Shown here: positions 33,209 through 42,070 of the stretch, piece by piece
How positions within the stretch are numbered: position 1 is the first letter of the stretch
Layout of the letters: every line of letters begins with the position of its first letter
NCBI GenBank assembly: GCA_902806565.1
Contig: CADCXA010000031.1
Coordinates: 682,001 to 746,000, forward strand
Source: Hypoxylon rubiginosum
Lineage: Eukaryota; Ascomycota; Sordariomycetes; Xylariales; Hypoxylaceae
Reading direction: 5' to 3'
DNA: 64,000 nucleotides
Program-made: the position numbers and the translations under genes
Notes under the pieces: model-generated
The model's database searches: none
Told to the model about the DNA's origin: nothing
The model's input: the letters and a program-made list of their open reading frames with translations, nothing else

Positions 33209-33931
33209 TCAGATTATAACATAATCCTCCGGGGTAGCCACGAAGAGTTTCTCGATCTCGCTGATGGCAGCGTCGACTTCATGGTTGCAGGTTTCGCCTG
33301 CAGTATCCAGCGGCTTCGAGTCGCCCTCCACTATTACAGCGCTGTTAGTAGATATATCTAAGGGGTTGAAATGTTCATATTGATGGGGTAGGTGCTCACT
33401 CAGTAGATCTTTCTTGCTCGAGATATACTTCAGCCCACTTACAAGTCCTCGGAAAGAGTACTCGATCCAGTAGGCCGCATGCAGAAAGAGGTCGGTCGCT
33501 TGCTCCGGGAGGTCATGGCCGGGCACGAGTTCGGGACCGGGGAATCGGTTGATCAACAATTCCGCAGCAGAGTAAACCTTATGGACCTGGTCGATCGCCT
33601 GTTGTTTTGCCTTGTTGTGTATTCCCCCCAATTTATCGACTAGCTCGCCGCGGTGTGCCTCTCCATTGGCCGCTTCGACGTCCAGCTTGGCTGAGGCCAG
33701 GATCTTCTTGCTCGCCTCGCAGGCCCCGATGCAGGCGTCCCGGAGCCGGTCGATGACGGACTCGGAGATGCCGCCCAGCCTGCAGATCTGCTTCGGGATG
33801 GTGCTGTGGGCGCGGAGGGCGTCGGGGAGGTTTAGGTAGGTGAAATCCTCGGTCTCCAGAGCTCTCAGTACTCGCGCCTTGCGCGCCTTGATACGGAGCC
33901 ACCAGAAGGTACGAAGGTTTCGAAAATCCAT
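33209..33931 (-). CDS. hypothetical alpha-helical protein
   Basis: Uninterrupted 240-residue frame from the ATG at 33931 (MDFRNLRTFWWLRIKARKARV). Predicted to be mostly helical from its amphipathic composition: IDRLRDACIGACEASKKILAS, and NKAKQQAIDQVHKVYSAAELL. The C-terminus is acidic (ISEIEKLFVATPEDYVII). No signal peptide, membrane span or catalytic motif is seen. Codon use is coding-like and the ATG context is reasonable. I do not recognise the family. Neighbours give no functional clue. Confidence 0.6.
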   Translation of the reverse strand: MDFRNLRTFWWLRIKARKARVLRALETEDFTYLNLPDALRAHSTIPKQICRLGGISESVIDRLRDACIGACEASKKILASAKLDVEAANGEAHRGELVDKLGGIHNKAKQQAIDQVHKVYSAAELLINRFPGPELVPGHDLPEQATDLFLHAAYWIEYSFRGLVSGLKYISSKKDLLSEHLPHQYEHFNPLDISTNSAVIVEGDSKPLDTAGETCNHEVDAAISEIEKLFVATPEDYVII

Positions 33932-35036
33932 GGTAACCCGAGTTTGATTCGAAATTGCGATTAATAGGTGGAATTGAGTGAGGGCCCAGCTAGGAAAGAT
34001 GAACTCGTGTTATCAGTTATGAGAAAGAGTTGGCGGCTGTTAAATATCCTGGATCTATTTACCTAAGGTTGATAGAGCAAGGACTATTGGGTAGAATTCG
34101 TTTATAACTAGCGGCCATCTCGCAGTACACCTAACCTAATCTTTTATCATTTACTTGAACATCATATAGTTTATGAACTGGCTTTTGTTACGAAACAACC
34201 GATTTGTCTGACCAACTAACCTTAGTCAAGTACAATCTTATTTCTTTCAATGTGTTTGATACAATAACAGGCGAGATGTAAGTTAACCGGCTCTCGCTAA
34301 CAGACACTTAGTGGTGCTAGCGGAGACGCTACCCTCCATCGGATGCCACATCATGATGCTATTCGCAATGGTAGGACGGCTGAGAACTTCGCGCCGCTCA
34401 AAAGCCTACGTTGAAGTTGCCTGGAAACACGGCTACTTGCCTACCTTGTGGACAAACTGGGGGCTGCGTACGCTAGACCATGAGTGGCGTGGACGTTGAT
34501 TGAGCCATACAATAATAGTAGATGGTTTAAATGTAATATAACTCCGGACTCATATTGACTCATCATGACTACCAAGGTACCGAGGTACTTACCTTGAATG
34601 CGTTTACGAGGTATGATTGCTCCCTCTCATAGTAGCCGCAATAAACCCAAGTTGCTCAATCCCATTTAGTTCCTTGCGTGGCCAGCGTTGTTCATAACAC
34701 GAGTGACATGGATGCCAAACATACTGTATTATCGGTCAAACAAGCTGGTGGATGTTGTCATATACACTCGACACACAATCTTGATGAAAATAGAGGTCTT
34801 ACGTTTGCGCAACAGATTGAAGTTCTGACTTCTTATCCACCTGTCATTCCTTTATCCTGGTTGCCGAAGAGCTCTTGTTGCTCCAGCAAATCCGACGCCA
34901 GCGCTCCCTTAGTATCAGGGACAAAGCCATGAGCTGCATCCATAAACACGTGGAACATGAAGGGGTCGCCAGCATTTATTGCGCTTTCCGACAGGCAACA
35001 TGCAGGCGACATGCATTGACAAACCACACAATATGA
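33932..35036. other. intergenic, no gene seen
   Basis: Only short frames (34311-34499, 34678-34932, 34833-35027) without recognisable products. Confidence 0.5.
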
Positions 35037-35885
35037 TCAGCATCTCTCGGTGCACAGTCTGAACATGACAGCTGGATACATCGCTGGTGCCGGCTCGGGC
35101 TCCTCCCTATAAAGCTCCGCCAGCGCGTATTCCATGCTGGCTATTGCCTGATCAAGTGATTCATCGTCGAGGTGCTGGCCGGGCAAGAGTTCCTTGTCGT
35201 TTGCCAGCGCCAAGTCGTTGAAGGCTTTCACTCTCGCCTCGTCGCGCAAGTCAACAATCTGCACGGGCGCGTCGCCTAGAAGCCCGAATAGCCCAGTCGC
35301 CGCGGCTGCCTCGGGATCCACGTGCATCACCACCACATACACGACTACGAGCCAGCTCGGGCGCAGGCGGAAGAGGTCAGTCATCTGCTTGAAATCGGGA
35401 CTGGGCCGGAGCAGGAGCAGCAGATTGAAGGACGCCCGGCCCGACCTCGTCCGCGCCGCCACCGCCGCGGCGTAGCGCAGCGGGTTGCCCGCGCCGGGCC
35501 CGAAGTCCATGTCGAACGCCTTCTCGTAGTGCATATGCACGACGTCGTCGCGCGCCGCGTCGAGCCACGGGTCGCGCACGGCGGCGTCCGGGTAGCGCCC
35601 CCGCTGCCTGTCGGCGCCGTCGGGGTCGCGTCCGAGGGGGGCGCCCGTCTCGGAGGCGACGGCGCGCGACTCGCGGCACACGCGGCTGATGGCGGGCGGG
35701 CGGCTGTTCTTGTACGTGGTCAATGCGAGCTTGCAGGGCCCGCGTTCCTGGAAGCTGAAGGTGCCGCTGTCAAGCGGACGCTGGAGCTCGACGACGCGGT
35801 GGGGCAGACATTCGCACCATATCGCTCGGCGCAGCTCGGGGGGCAGTCGGGGGAAAGGGTGGAAAACGCGCTCTTGTGGATGCAT
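35037..35885 (-). CDS. 2EXR domain protein
   Basis: Single frame of 282 residues from the ATG at 35885. It opens with the 2EXR signature FHPFPRLPPELRRAIWCECLP followed by RVVEL, and ISRVCRESRAVA about 40 residues later. 2EXR proteins are a very large ascomycete family of unknown function, F-box-like at the N-terminus. The middle part (DDVVHMHYEKAFDMDFG) and the hydrophobic WLVVVYVVVMHV strand match the usual layout of a ~250-300 residue cytosolic protein. The gene is GC-rich and locally rich in Arg and Ala codons, giving long shadow frames on other strands. No intron is needed. The biochemical role is unknown. Confidence 0.8.
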   Translation of the reverse strand: MHPQERVFHPFPRLPPELRRAIWCECLPHRVVELQRPLDSGTFSFQERGPCKLALTTYKNSRPPAISRVCRESRAVASETGAPLGRDPDGADRQRGRYPDAAVRDPWLDAARDDVVHMHYEKAFDMDFGPGAGNPLRYAAAVAARTRSGRASFNLLLLLRPSPDFKQMTDLFRLRPSWLVVVYVVVMHVDPEAAAATGLFGLLGDAPVQIVDLRDEARVKAFNDLALANDKELLPGQHLDDESLDQAIASMEYALAELYREEPEPAPAMYPAVMFRLCTERC

Positions 35886-36451
35886 ATTGAGGCGGTGTAT
35901 ATTAAGAGTTTGTAGCCTGGTTGCAGTTGGGCCTGATGAATGTTAACTGCTGCTGACTGATTGAAAACGAAGAGTGGAGAATGATCTCGGTAGAAGGTAT
36001 GCTTAATCCCTACTATCTTTCATTAAAACCGCTTTGGGTCGTTTAGTTTCCACTTCTCATTACACTCGGCGCTTGAATAAAGCTCATCCCTCAAGGGAAT
36101 TTCGAGGCTTCGAGCACAATCATTATTGATATTTTCAAGTAGCGCAGCCTTGGTTGTTATAATTTAGGTTGCTATAATTTAGGTTGCTATTTGTTAAGAC
36201 GTAATTCGGGATTACTAAGCAAACGAACGACCAACAGAACATCAGGTTTCCGATTACTAAGCTCTCTTATATCCCATACACGCTATTCAACCGCCCAATT
36301 TTTGGAATACTAAAGATGAATCTCAAATTATCAACCATGTAATGATAAGGTTATATGTAGAAATGAAAACACTGCGTGGGTTTGCATACCATTTCAAGAC
36401 TTCCTCTTGGACAACTCTAGAATGTGTCTCCAGCATGTATCGGGATACTCT
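35886..36451. other. intergenic
   Basis: AT-rich sequence between two minus-strand genes. A tandem TAATTTAGGTTGCTA repeat lies near 36158-36191. No coding-like frame. Confidence 0.5.
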
Positions 36452-36562
36452 TTAACCCCGCTCCCTCAGTGCCAGTGCCTGACGATACATTAGCTCAGCC
36501 TCTTCGTCCTTCCCCTGGTCTTTAAAAACAGCTGAGAGGTTATCCATAGTGGCGACTGTGCT

Positions 36563-36814
36563 GAGATGCTCTTCGCCTGGCACCCGCCTCCTCAGTTCCA
36601 ACACCTGACAATATATCCGCTCAGCCTCGTTGTATTTCCCTTACTTATAAAGAGTATTTGCCAGGTTATCCATCGTGGCAATTGTGCTGAGATGCTCTTC
36701 GCCTGGCACCCGCCCCCTCAGTTCCAACACCTGATAATATATCTGCTCAGCCTCGTTGTATTTCCCTTGCTTATAAAGAGTATCTGCTAGGTTATTTATT
36801 GTGGCAATTATGTT
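36563..36814. repeat. 126-bp tandem TPR-coding repeats
   Basis: Two nearly identical 126-bp units (42 codons) start near 36563 and 36689; a more diverged unit follows on the right. They encode TPR repeats on the minus strand. Confidence 0.8.
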
Positions 36815-36929
36815 GGGATGCTCTTTATTTAACACCCGCTTCCTTAGTTCCAGTACCTGGCAATATATCCACTTAGCCTCGCCGTACCTCCCCTGCTTAT
36901 TAAGGCTAATTACGAGGTTATTTATACTT

Positions 36930-37970
36930 TAAAGTATATAAGGATGGTTTTTACCTAATATCCACTCCTGTAGCTTTAATATTTACTAATATATTTATTT
37001 AGTTTTATTATATTTTTTAAGTATAAAATAATTATCCGCTATATGGAAAAGAAAATTAGTTTTTTTAATAATAAACTATATTTAAAGTTTTAATACTTTT
37101 TATTTATATAATAAATACCTTATTTAAACGCTTTTACTTTTAAACGTAATAAAAAGATACTTTTTAATAAAATATTAAAAAACTTTTATTATTTAATCTT
37201 TTAATTTTTTCTTTTTTTTTAATTAATTATATATAACTAGTTAAATAAACTAATAGATATTAAATAAGTCGCGTTTATTATATTTTATAATAAATATATA
37301 TTTTTTTAATATATTAATTATTTTATTAGTTTTTAACTTATTATTTCCTGGAGGAAATAATAATATTAAAATATCTTTTTTTATAAAATAATAAATAAAT
37401 TTTAAATATTATATAATAAATAAATACTTTTAAAAAATATAATTAAATAAAATTAATTAAGTTATAACTATTAAATTATTTTTATTTTTATATTAATATT
37501 AATTTTTAAAGTTTTTATTAAAAAGTTTAACCATTATTTTATTATTATATTAATAACGTTAAAAATATTTTAAAGTTAATATATTTATTTTAATTATATA
37601 TATAAATATTTATTTAATAACTAGTGGAAAATTAATAAAAAATTCCAATAAAAATATCATGTTTTTTATATTATTTATTTAGTTATTTTTTAAGTTTTTT
37701 TATAATAAATACCTCGCTTTATTATTATTTATTTTAATTATAATTATAATATTTTTTAATAAAATATCAAATTTAACTGTAGTTTTATAATTCCATGTTA
37801 TAAAAAAAATAAAGCCTTTTTAACTAATTAAAAGATAATTAGAAAACGCTGTATCAATAAATAACTTTAGATTATCAACGTTATCGATAATTAAAAATTA
37901 ACTACTAGTACTTTTATTATTAAGTGTAGCCTTAACAAGCATCTTAACATCTGTATTATCATTGCTTAAC
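36930..37970. other. RIP-like AT-rich island inside the NLR gene
   Basis: About 1 kb of nearly pure A/T (TAATATTTATTA-like strings) with abrupt transition to normal composition on both sides. It replaces the part of the NLR that should encode the end of NB-ARC and the first TPRs. Residual similarity to NB-ARC can be traced at its right edge, where substitutions are C-to-T or G-to-A. This is what repeat-induced point mutation of a duplicated segment leaves behind. An A/T-rich insertion is the alternative, but residual homology argues against it. Confidence 0.8.
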
Positions 37971-40662
37971 TCTAAAATACCAAGTGCCTCCTTAATCTAG
38001 CAATACGCGTTCTCAAAACTAGTAACATTAAAGGCGGAAACCCAAAAAATAAAGTAATCAAGATGCTTATCGCGGACTTGGTAAGCAGCATCAAAAGCAA
38101 TTTGGGTCTTGCCGACGCCTCCGAGACCCTCGAGGGCGGTTCGCTGGTAATTATCCCTATTGGTACTTAGGGAAATTCGTTTAAGGAGCTGCCGAAGGAT
38201 GGATTCTCGTCCGACAAAGTTTTCGTTGCGCCCGAAAGGGACGATGAAATGGCGGTCTTGGAATATTAGTCAATTATGATATAACTTGATTATGAAAGAC
38301 CTAAAACTTACCCGCCGATAGGATCTTCTCGTACCCTTCAACCAACTTCGGTTGCTCGATATTAAGACCATTGTAGGCTTGATGACCCCGATCGATCAAT
38401 TCGTCTTGTCGCCATGCTGGATCTGAGATTGTTCCTGCTTGGGGTGTTTCGTCTAGGAACACATCTGCGTCTGTTTCCTGGGCCTCGTCTTCCTCAGCGG
38501 TTCCGAATTCGTCGTCCAGAGTGCTCCTTTTCCCAGAACCTTGATCGCTGCTGAGTGCTTGCGAGCTAGAAAAGGCATGTATATCGCCATCTGCGAGCTT
38601 TCCCGTTGACAATCGCAGTGTGAGCAAGGCCAGAAATTGCAGGTGATCGGCAATGTGATTCATCATACCGATCATCGTAGAGTTCATCAGAGAACTCTTA
38701 ATTGGAGCGGTAGTCTTCATCTCTGAGTCTGCTACACCTTGGGCTGTTTGGTCTCCTGATCGCTCTCCTTCATGTATTAGAGCGTCGAATCGTACTGGTT
38801 TGGTGCCCTTTTTGGCACCCTTCAAAGTATCCTTGGACTCGGGCGGCAACATTTCCAGCAATTCGCTCAAGGTCTGTGATGCGGGCGACACCGAGGCTAG
38901 AGGAATGCTGGTCTGCGTGTGTCTAGGTTTGTCAAGTGGCAGGCAACAGAGAGGGCAGATATCTGCGGGCGGGCCAGAATTGGATGCTTCTTGAGAGTTA
39001 GGCCGGAGCGACTGATCTTCTCTACCAATCGGGTTGCTTGGGCCTCTTCGCCAGAAATCATCATGATCTTCCTCAGTGTGGGCTCTCCAATCAGATCGGC
39101 TAGCAAAGGTCCAACATTGCAAACATGAACTCGAAATACACGCAAAAGGTAGCAAGTCTTCGTTCACGTGGCATCTATGCCATGATTATTAGCGTCGACT
39201 ACGGGGTCCTTCAGTGGAACCACTTACCTCCACCACACATTATCAGCAAAGTCAGCCTTGCGGAAGAGCCTTCGGCAGAGAGAGCAGGGTTTCTGAACCT
39301 CCCCTTCCTCGAATTGGGGAGGGCGAGGGAACTTCGCCCCGCTTCCGAGGACGGTTGTCGCTCCAGCTCGCCTTGGAGACGGTACCTTGGCTTCTGCTGT
39401 CGGTATGATGAGTTGAAAATCTGGATCCGATGCCAGAGTTTCAGATATAAATGAAGTACCAACGGAGATTCCGTTCACTTCAGGCTTTGGAGTCGGATCT
39501 TGATATGTGGCTGATGATTGTGGTGGCGATCCTTTTGCAGGCAAAGATGACGGTTCTGGTTGCGTCTGCACGAAGTCATCTCGAGACTTTTTACCGCGGC
39601 GGCGGTCTGTGCGCAGTTTCCTGTCGTGGGACCGCCAGTATAGTAGCTTCATATGTCTGTGCGTCATTGACTTGCTCAAAAGCCTACGGAGGCTCTCAGA
39701 AGCATCTGGATAGAGCCCGTTGACTACGAGTATCGCCTTAGTTTCAAAGGAAGAGACGTCTGCAGGCTTCTTTAATGTGAACGCTTTGACTCGAGCGTCA
39801 AGAGAGGAGGTAGAAGACTGTCCTATATGGATGGCGAGCCGATCAAGTTCGTTTATGGACTTCTGAATACCGTCAAGCTCGACTCTCCCTCTGTCCACTT
39901 CATCATCTGAGGACTCGTCTGAACTTGGCTCACTGGGGTCGGTCATTGCTACAATCTAGTAAGCTTGCAATCCTGAAGAGACTTTGCATTATGACCTTAC
40001 TCTGGAGAAGGTTCATATTGAGCATGTCTAATACTAAAAGAATAAGGTTGCGGTATTGAGGATGGCATTTCAGGCGCTCGTCAAGACTCCCTTTCGCTCC
40101 GGCGAAGGCACCGAGATATGCTGCCCAATCTAAGAATCTTTTCTTAAGCTTCCATAGCATAGCTTCATCCTTATCCTCTCCCCTTAAACGTAAAATCTGG
40201 AGGCTCTTTGTGAAGTTGGACTCGCAGTTGGTAGCCGTGGTTAAGATTGGTCCCTCTAACTCCACACTCTGGCCAAAACCGTCAGGCTCGGGAGCCACTT
40301 GATCTTCAAGGCTTGCCATAGCTGACTTCTTTCGGGTCAAAGCGCTTCAAGGACGCTGTGTGAATTATAAAAATATACGATGTATATCTATGTGCGTCGT
40401 CAATAGCTTCCTGCTTGTTTGCTGATGGTTTGGCGCAAGGGACTTGATGTTCGTCGGGTTGAGTGAGAGATTTTGAGCTCCCAGATCTCGGCGGTGCGAG
40501 TTGCTCTAGGGTTCACAAACGGAGAAATTGCATTAGGTCTTAAGATACCAATACTGTGGCCTCATAATCCATGCGTCACTGTTTTATCGCTTGATGTGCT
40601 GCTTTATCTCGAGTCAGAAACAGAAGACGATGGGTCTCAGACAAGCTCGGAATCCGAAATAG

Positions 40663-41217
40663 ATGGAGGTTATAGCGGGGCCAGCTCCGACTCAGATGAT
40701 GACGACGACGCAACTCATTGAACACCTTGAAAGCGTGTCGCCTTCTCGCGATGACCTTGAGTTCATCCCATGTCCTGGACCTACATCAAATCAGTTCCTA
40801 TTCAACATTGCTAAAAACACAGACATAGCGACCGCGGATACCTTCGTCGCTTTCACTGATACAAGACAAACGCGGCCCTGCAAAGAGGTCCGGCAGAGCA
40901 TGCTTACGAATACCGAGTATCTGAGTCGATATTTCCTTTCCTTCAACAGTTTTGTTGATAGACTGCAGTTCTCAGCAACCTTACTGGGCGACCTCGCTAC
41001 GCAGTCTCGTGAAAGCTCCACGTCCAATCAGTCTTTCCCGACATTCGCCTTGCTCCAGAAGTTTCGCCGGAAAATAGCGGCAGCCTACCGCGCTATCCTA
41101 TCGCATGCCGGCTCGTGCACTAACAAGCCCATGAAGCACAGGATTCTACTCCAGCTACCAGGATGGGGGTGGGTCAAAGATACTGTCAAAATCAAAGCCT
41201 CGCAGTACAGAGCCTAA
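40663..41217 (+). CDS. hypothetical protein, uncertain
   Basis: Frame of 184 residues from the ATG at 40663, transcribed away from the broken NLR. The C-terminal part looks protein-like (FLFNIAKNTDIATADTF, LLQKFRRKIAAAYRAILSH, LQLPGWGWVKDTVKI), but no family is recognised. A second overlapping frame ends at 40721 with an acidic tail (SESEIDGGYSGASSDSDDDDD) and would run into this one if the GAC run at ~40692-40700 changed phase. The real gene may therefore be longer and frameshifted, or the start may be the internal MMTTTQ. The MITE lies 150 bp downstream. Low confidence. Confidence 0.35.
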   Translation: MEVIAGPAPTQMMTTTQLIEHLESVSPSRDDLEFIPCPGPTSNQFLFNIAKNTDIATADTFVAFTDTRQTRPCKEVRQSMLTNTEYLSRYFLSFNSFVDRLQFSATLLGDLATQSRESSTSNQSFPTFALLQKFRRKIAAAYRAILSHAGSCTNKPMKHRILLQLPGWGWVKDTVKIKASQYRA

Positions 41218-41369
41218 CTGCAGATGGCCGTTGGGCGGAGGGGCAATGCTAAAGTCAGGGCAGAGATGAAAAGAAGGCTGGGGACTAAAAGAGGTGGCCA
41301 TCGTGACTTAGGGATGAAGTATCAGACACGGTTAAGCTCGATTATTTACCCAAGTTCACAAGGGCTATA

Positions 41370-41932
41370 GGGACAGCGGACCATAAGACCAAAAACCGCC
41401 AACCCCGCCAATTCCAAAAGGTCCGTATTTTTATTAAAGGGCACTGTGGTTTTAGCACCGTATTTGCCCTATAATTACAAGGCAAAGGCCCTGTAACGTA
41501 GGCCGTATTTTTATTCCCTACACACTATGGTCTTAGCACTATATATAACCTTGTAGCTGATTTTACAGCCCTGTCGCTTATTATATACAGCCTTGTCATT
41601 TTACAGCCCTGTCATTCTACAGCCCTGCCATTTTACAACCCTGTCATTTAATTATAATAATATACACCCTATAATACGCTATAAATACAGCGGATAATTT
41701 TGAAAATCCAGGTGCCTTATAAGGTATATGCGCTGTAAATTACAAGGTATAAACAATACTAACACCACAGTATCCAAGGAATAAATATACAAACCTCTAG
41801 GACCTATATTACAGGGCCTCAGCCCTATAATTATAGGGAAAATACAGTGCTAAAACCACAGTATTTAAGAATGAAAATACGGACCTTTTGGAATTGGCGG
41901 GGTTGGCGGTTTTGGGCCTTATGGTCCACCCT
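41370..41932. mobile_element. 563-bp foldback MITE with TA target-site duplication
   Basis: Ends are long inverted repeats. Left GGACCATAAGACC, then AAAACCGCCAACCCCGCC, is mirrored at the right end by the reverse complement with few changes. The similarity extends inward for 100 bp or more, so most of the element is an imperfect hairpin. Allowing a small indel near the tip, the element is bounded by TA on both sides (41368-41369 and 41933-41934), the target duplication of Tc1/mariner/pogo elements. It encodes no protein. The interior holds short repeats of TTACAGCCCTGTCAT (about 41560-41650). A non-autonomous DNA transposon mobilised by a related transposase elsewhere is inferred. Confidence 0.82.
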
Positions 41933-42070
41933 AATAGGGTCGTGTTTTTATGGGAGCTGGTTACTGGTACCTAGGAAAAGAAAAGAAAGTGTGTGAAGCC
42001 CCCGGCCCTGGGCGGGTTGCACAAGAGGCCTCGTTTAAGTCACCTGACAGCCTGGTGGCTGTACCTAAAA

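Larger units (their letters stand above)
36452..40319 (-). pseudogene. NLR gene (N-terminal helical domain, C2H2, NB-ARC, TPR), broken by RIP-like decay
   Basis: Minus strand. Intact exons 40319-40001, 39948-39228 and 39174-38312 join in frame to a fourth starting at 38256. Exons 1-2 encode a helical domain of a widespread fungal type (AMLWKLKKRFLDWAAYLGAF, then RHMKLLYWRSHDRKL). Exon 2-3 is a Cys/His region (KPCSLCRRLF, CISSSCLQCWTF, HTEEDH, ICPLCCLPL). Exon 4 begins NB-ARC: HFIVPFGRNENFVGRES, then P-loop ALEGLGGVGKTQIAFDAAYQ. The frame then stops at TAG (37997-37999) where CAG is expected. The rest of NB-ARC survives only as an A/T-converted shadow (LLIIDN, FTT-like fragments). Four TPR units of the kinesin-light-chain type remain at 36452-36900 (NNLADTLYKQGKYNEAEQIY), one with a CAA-to-TAA stop. 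Fungal NLRs act in non-self recognition and regulated cell death; this copy cannot make a complete receptor. Confidence 0.85.

Noticed and set aside
35322..35915. 197-codon plus-strand frame opposite the 2EXR gene
   Set aside because: Shadow frame; the minus strand carries the 2EXR signature.
36563..36814. Regular repeats considered as a CRISPR array
   Set aside because: Units are contiguous 126-bp TPR-coding repeats without spacers, in a eukaryotic genome.
36930..37970. AT-rich block read as a centromere fragment or inserted mitochondrial DNA
   Set aside because: Only ~1 kb, sharply bounded, inside one gene, and the right edge still shows NB-ARC similarity with transition-type changes.
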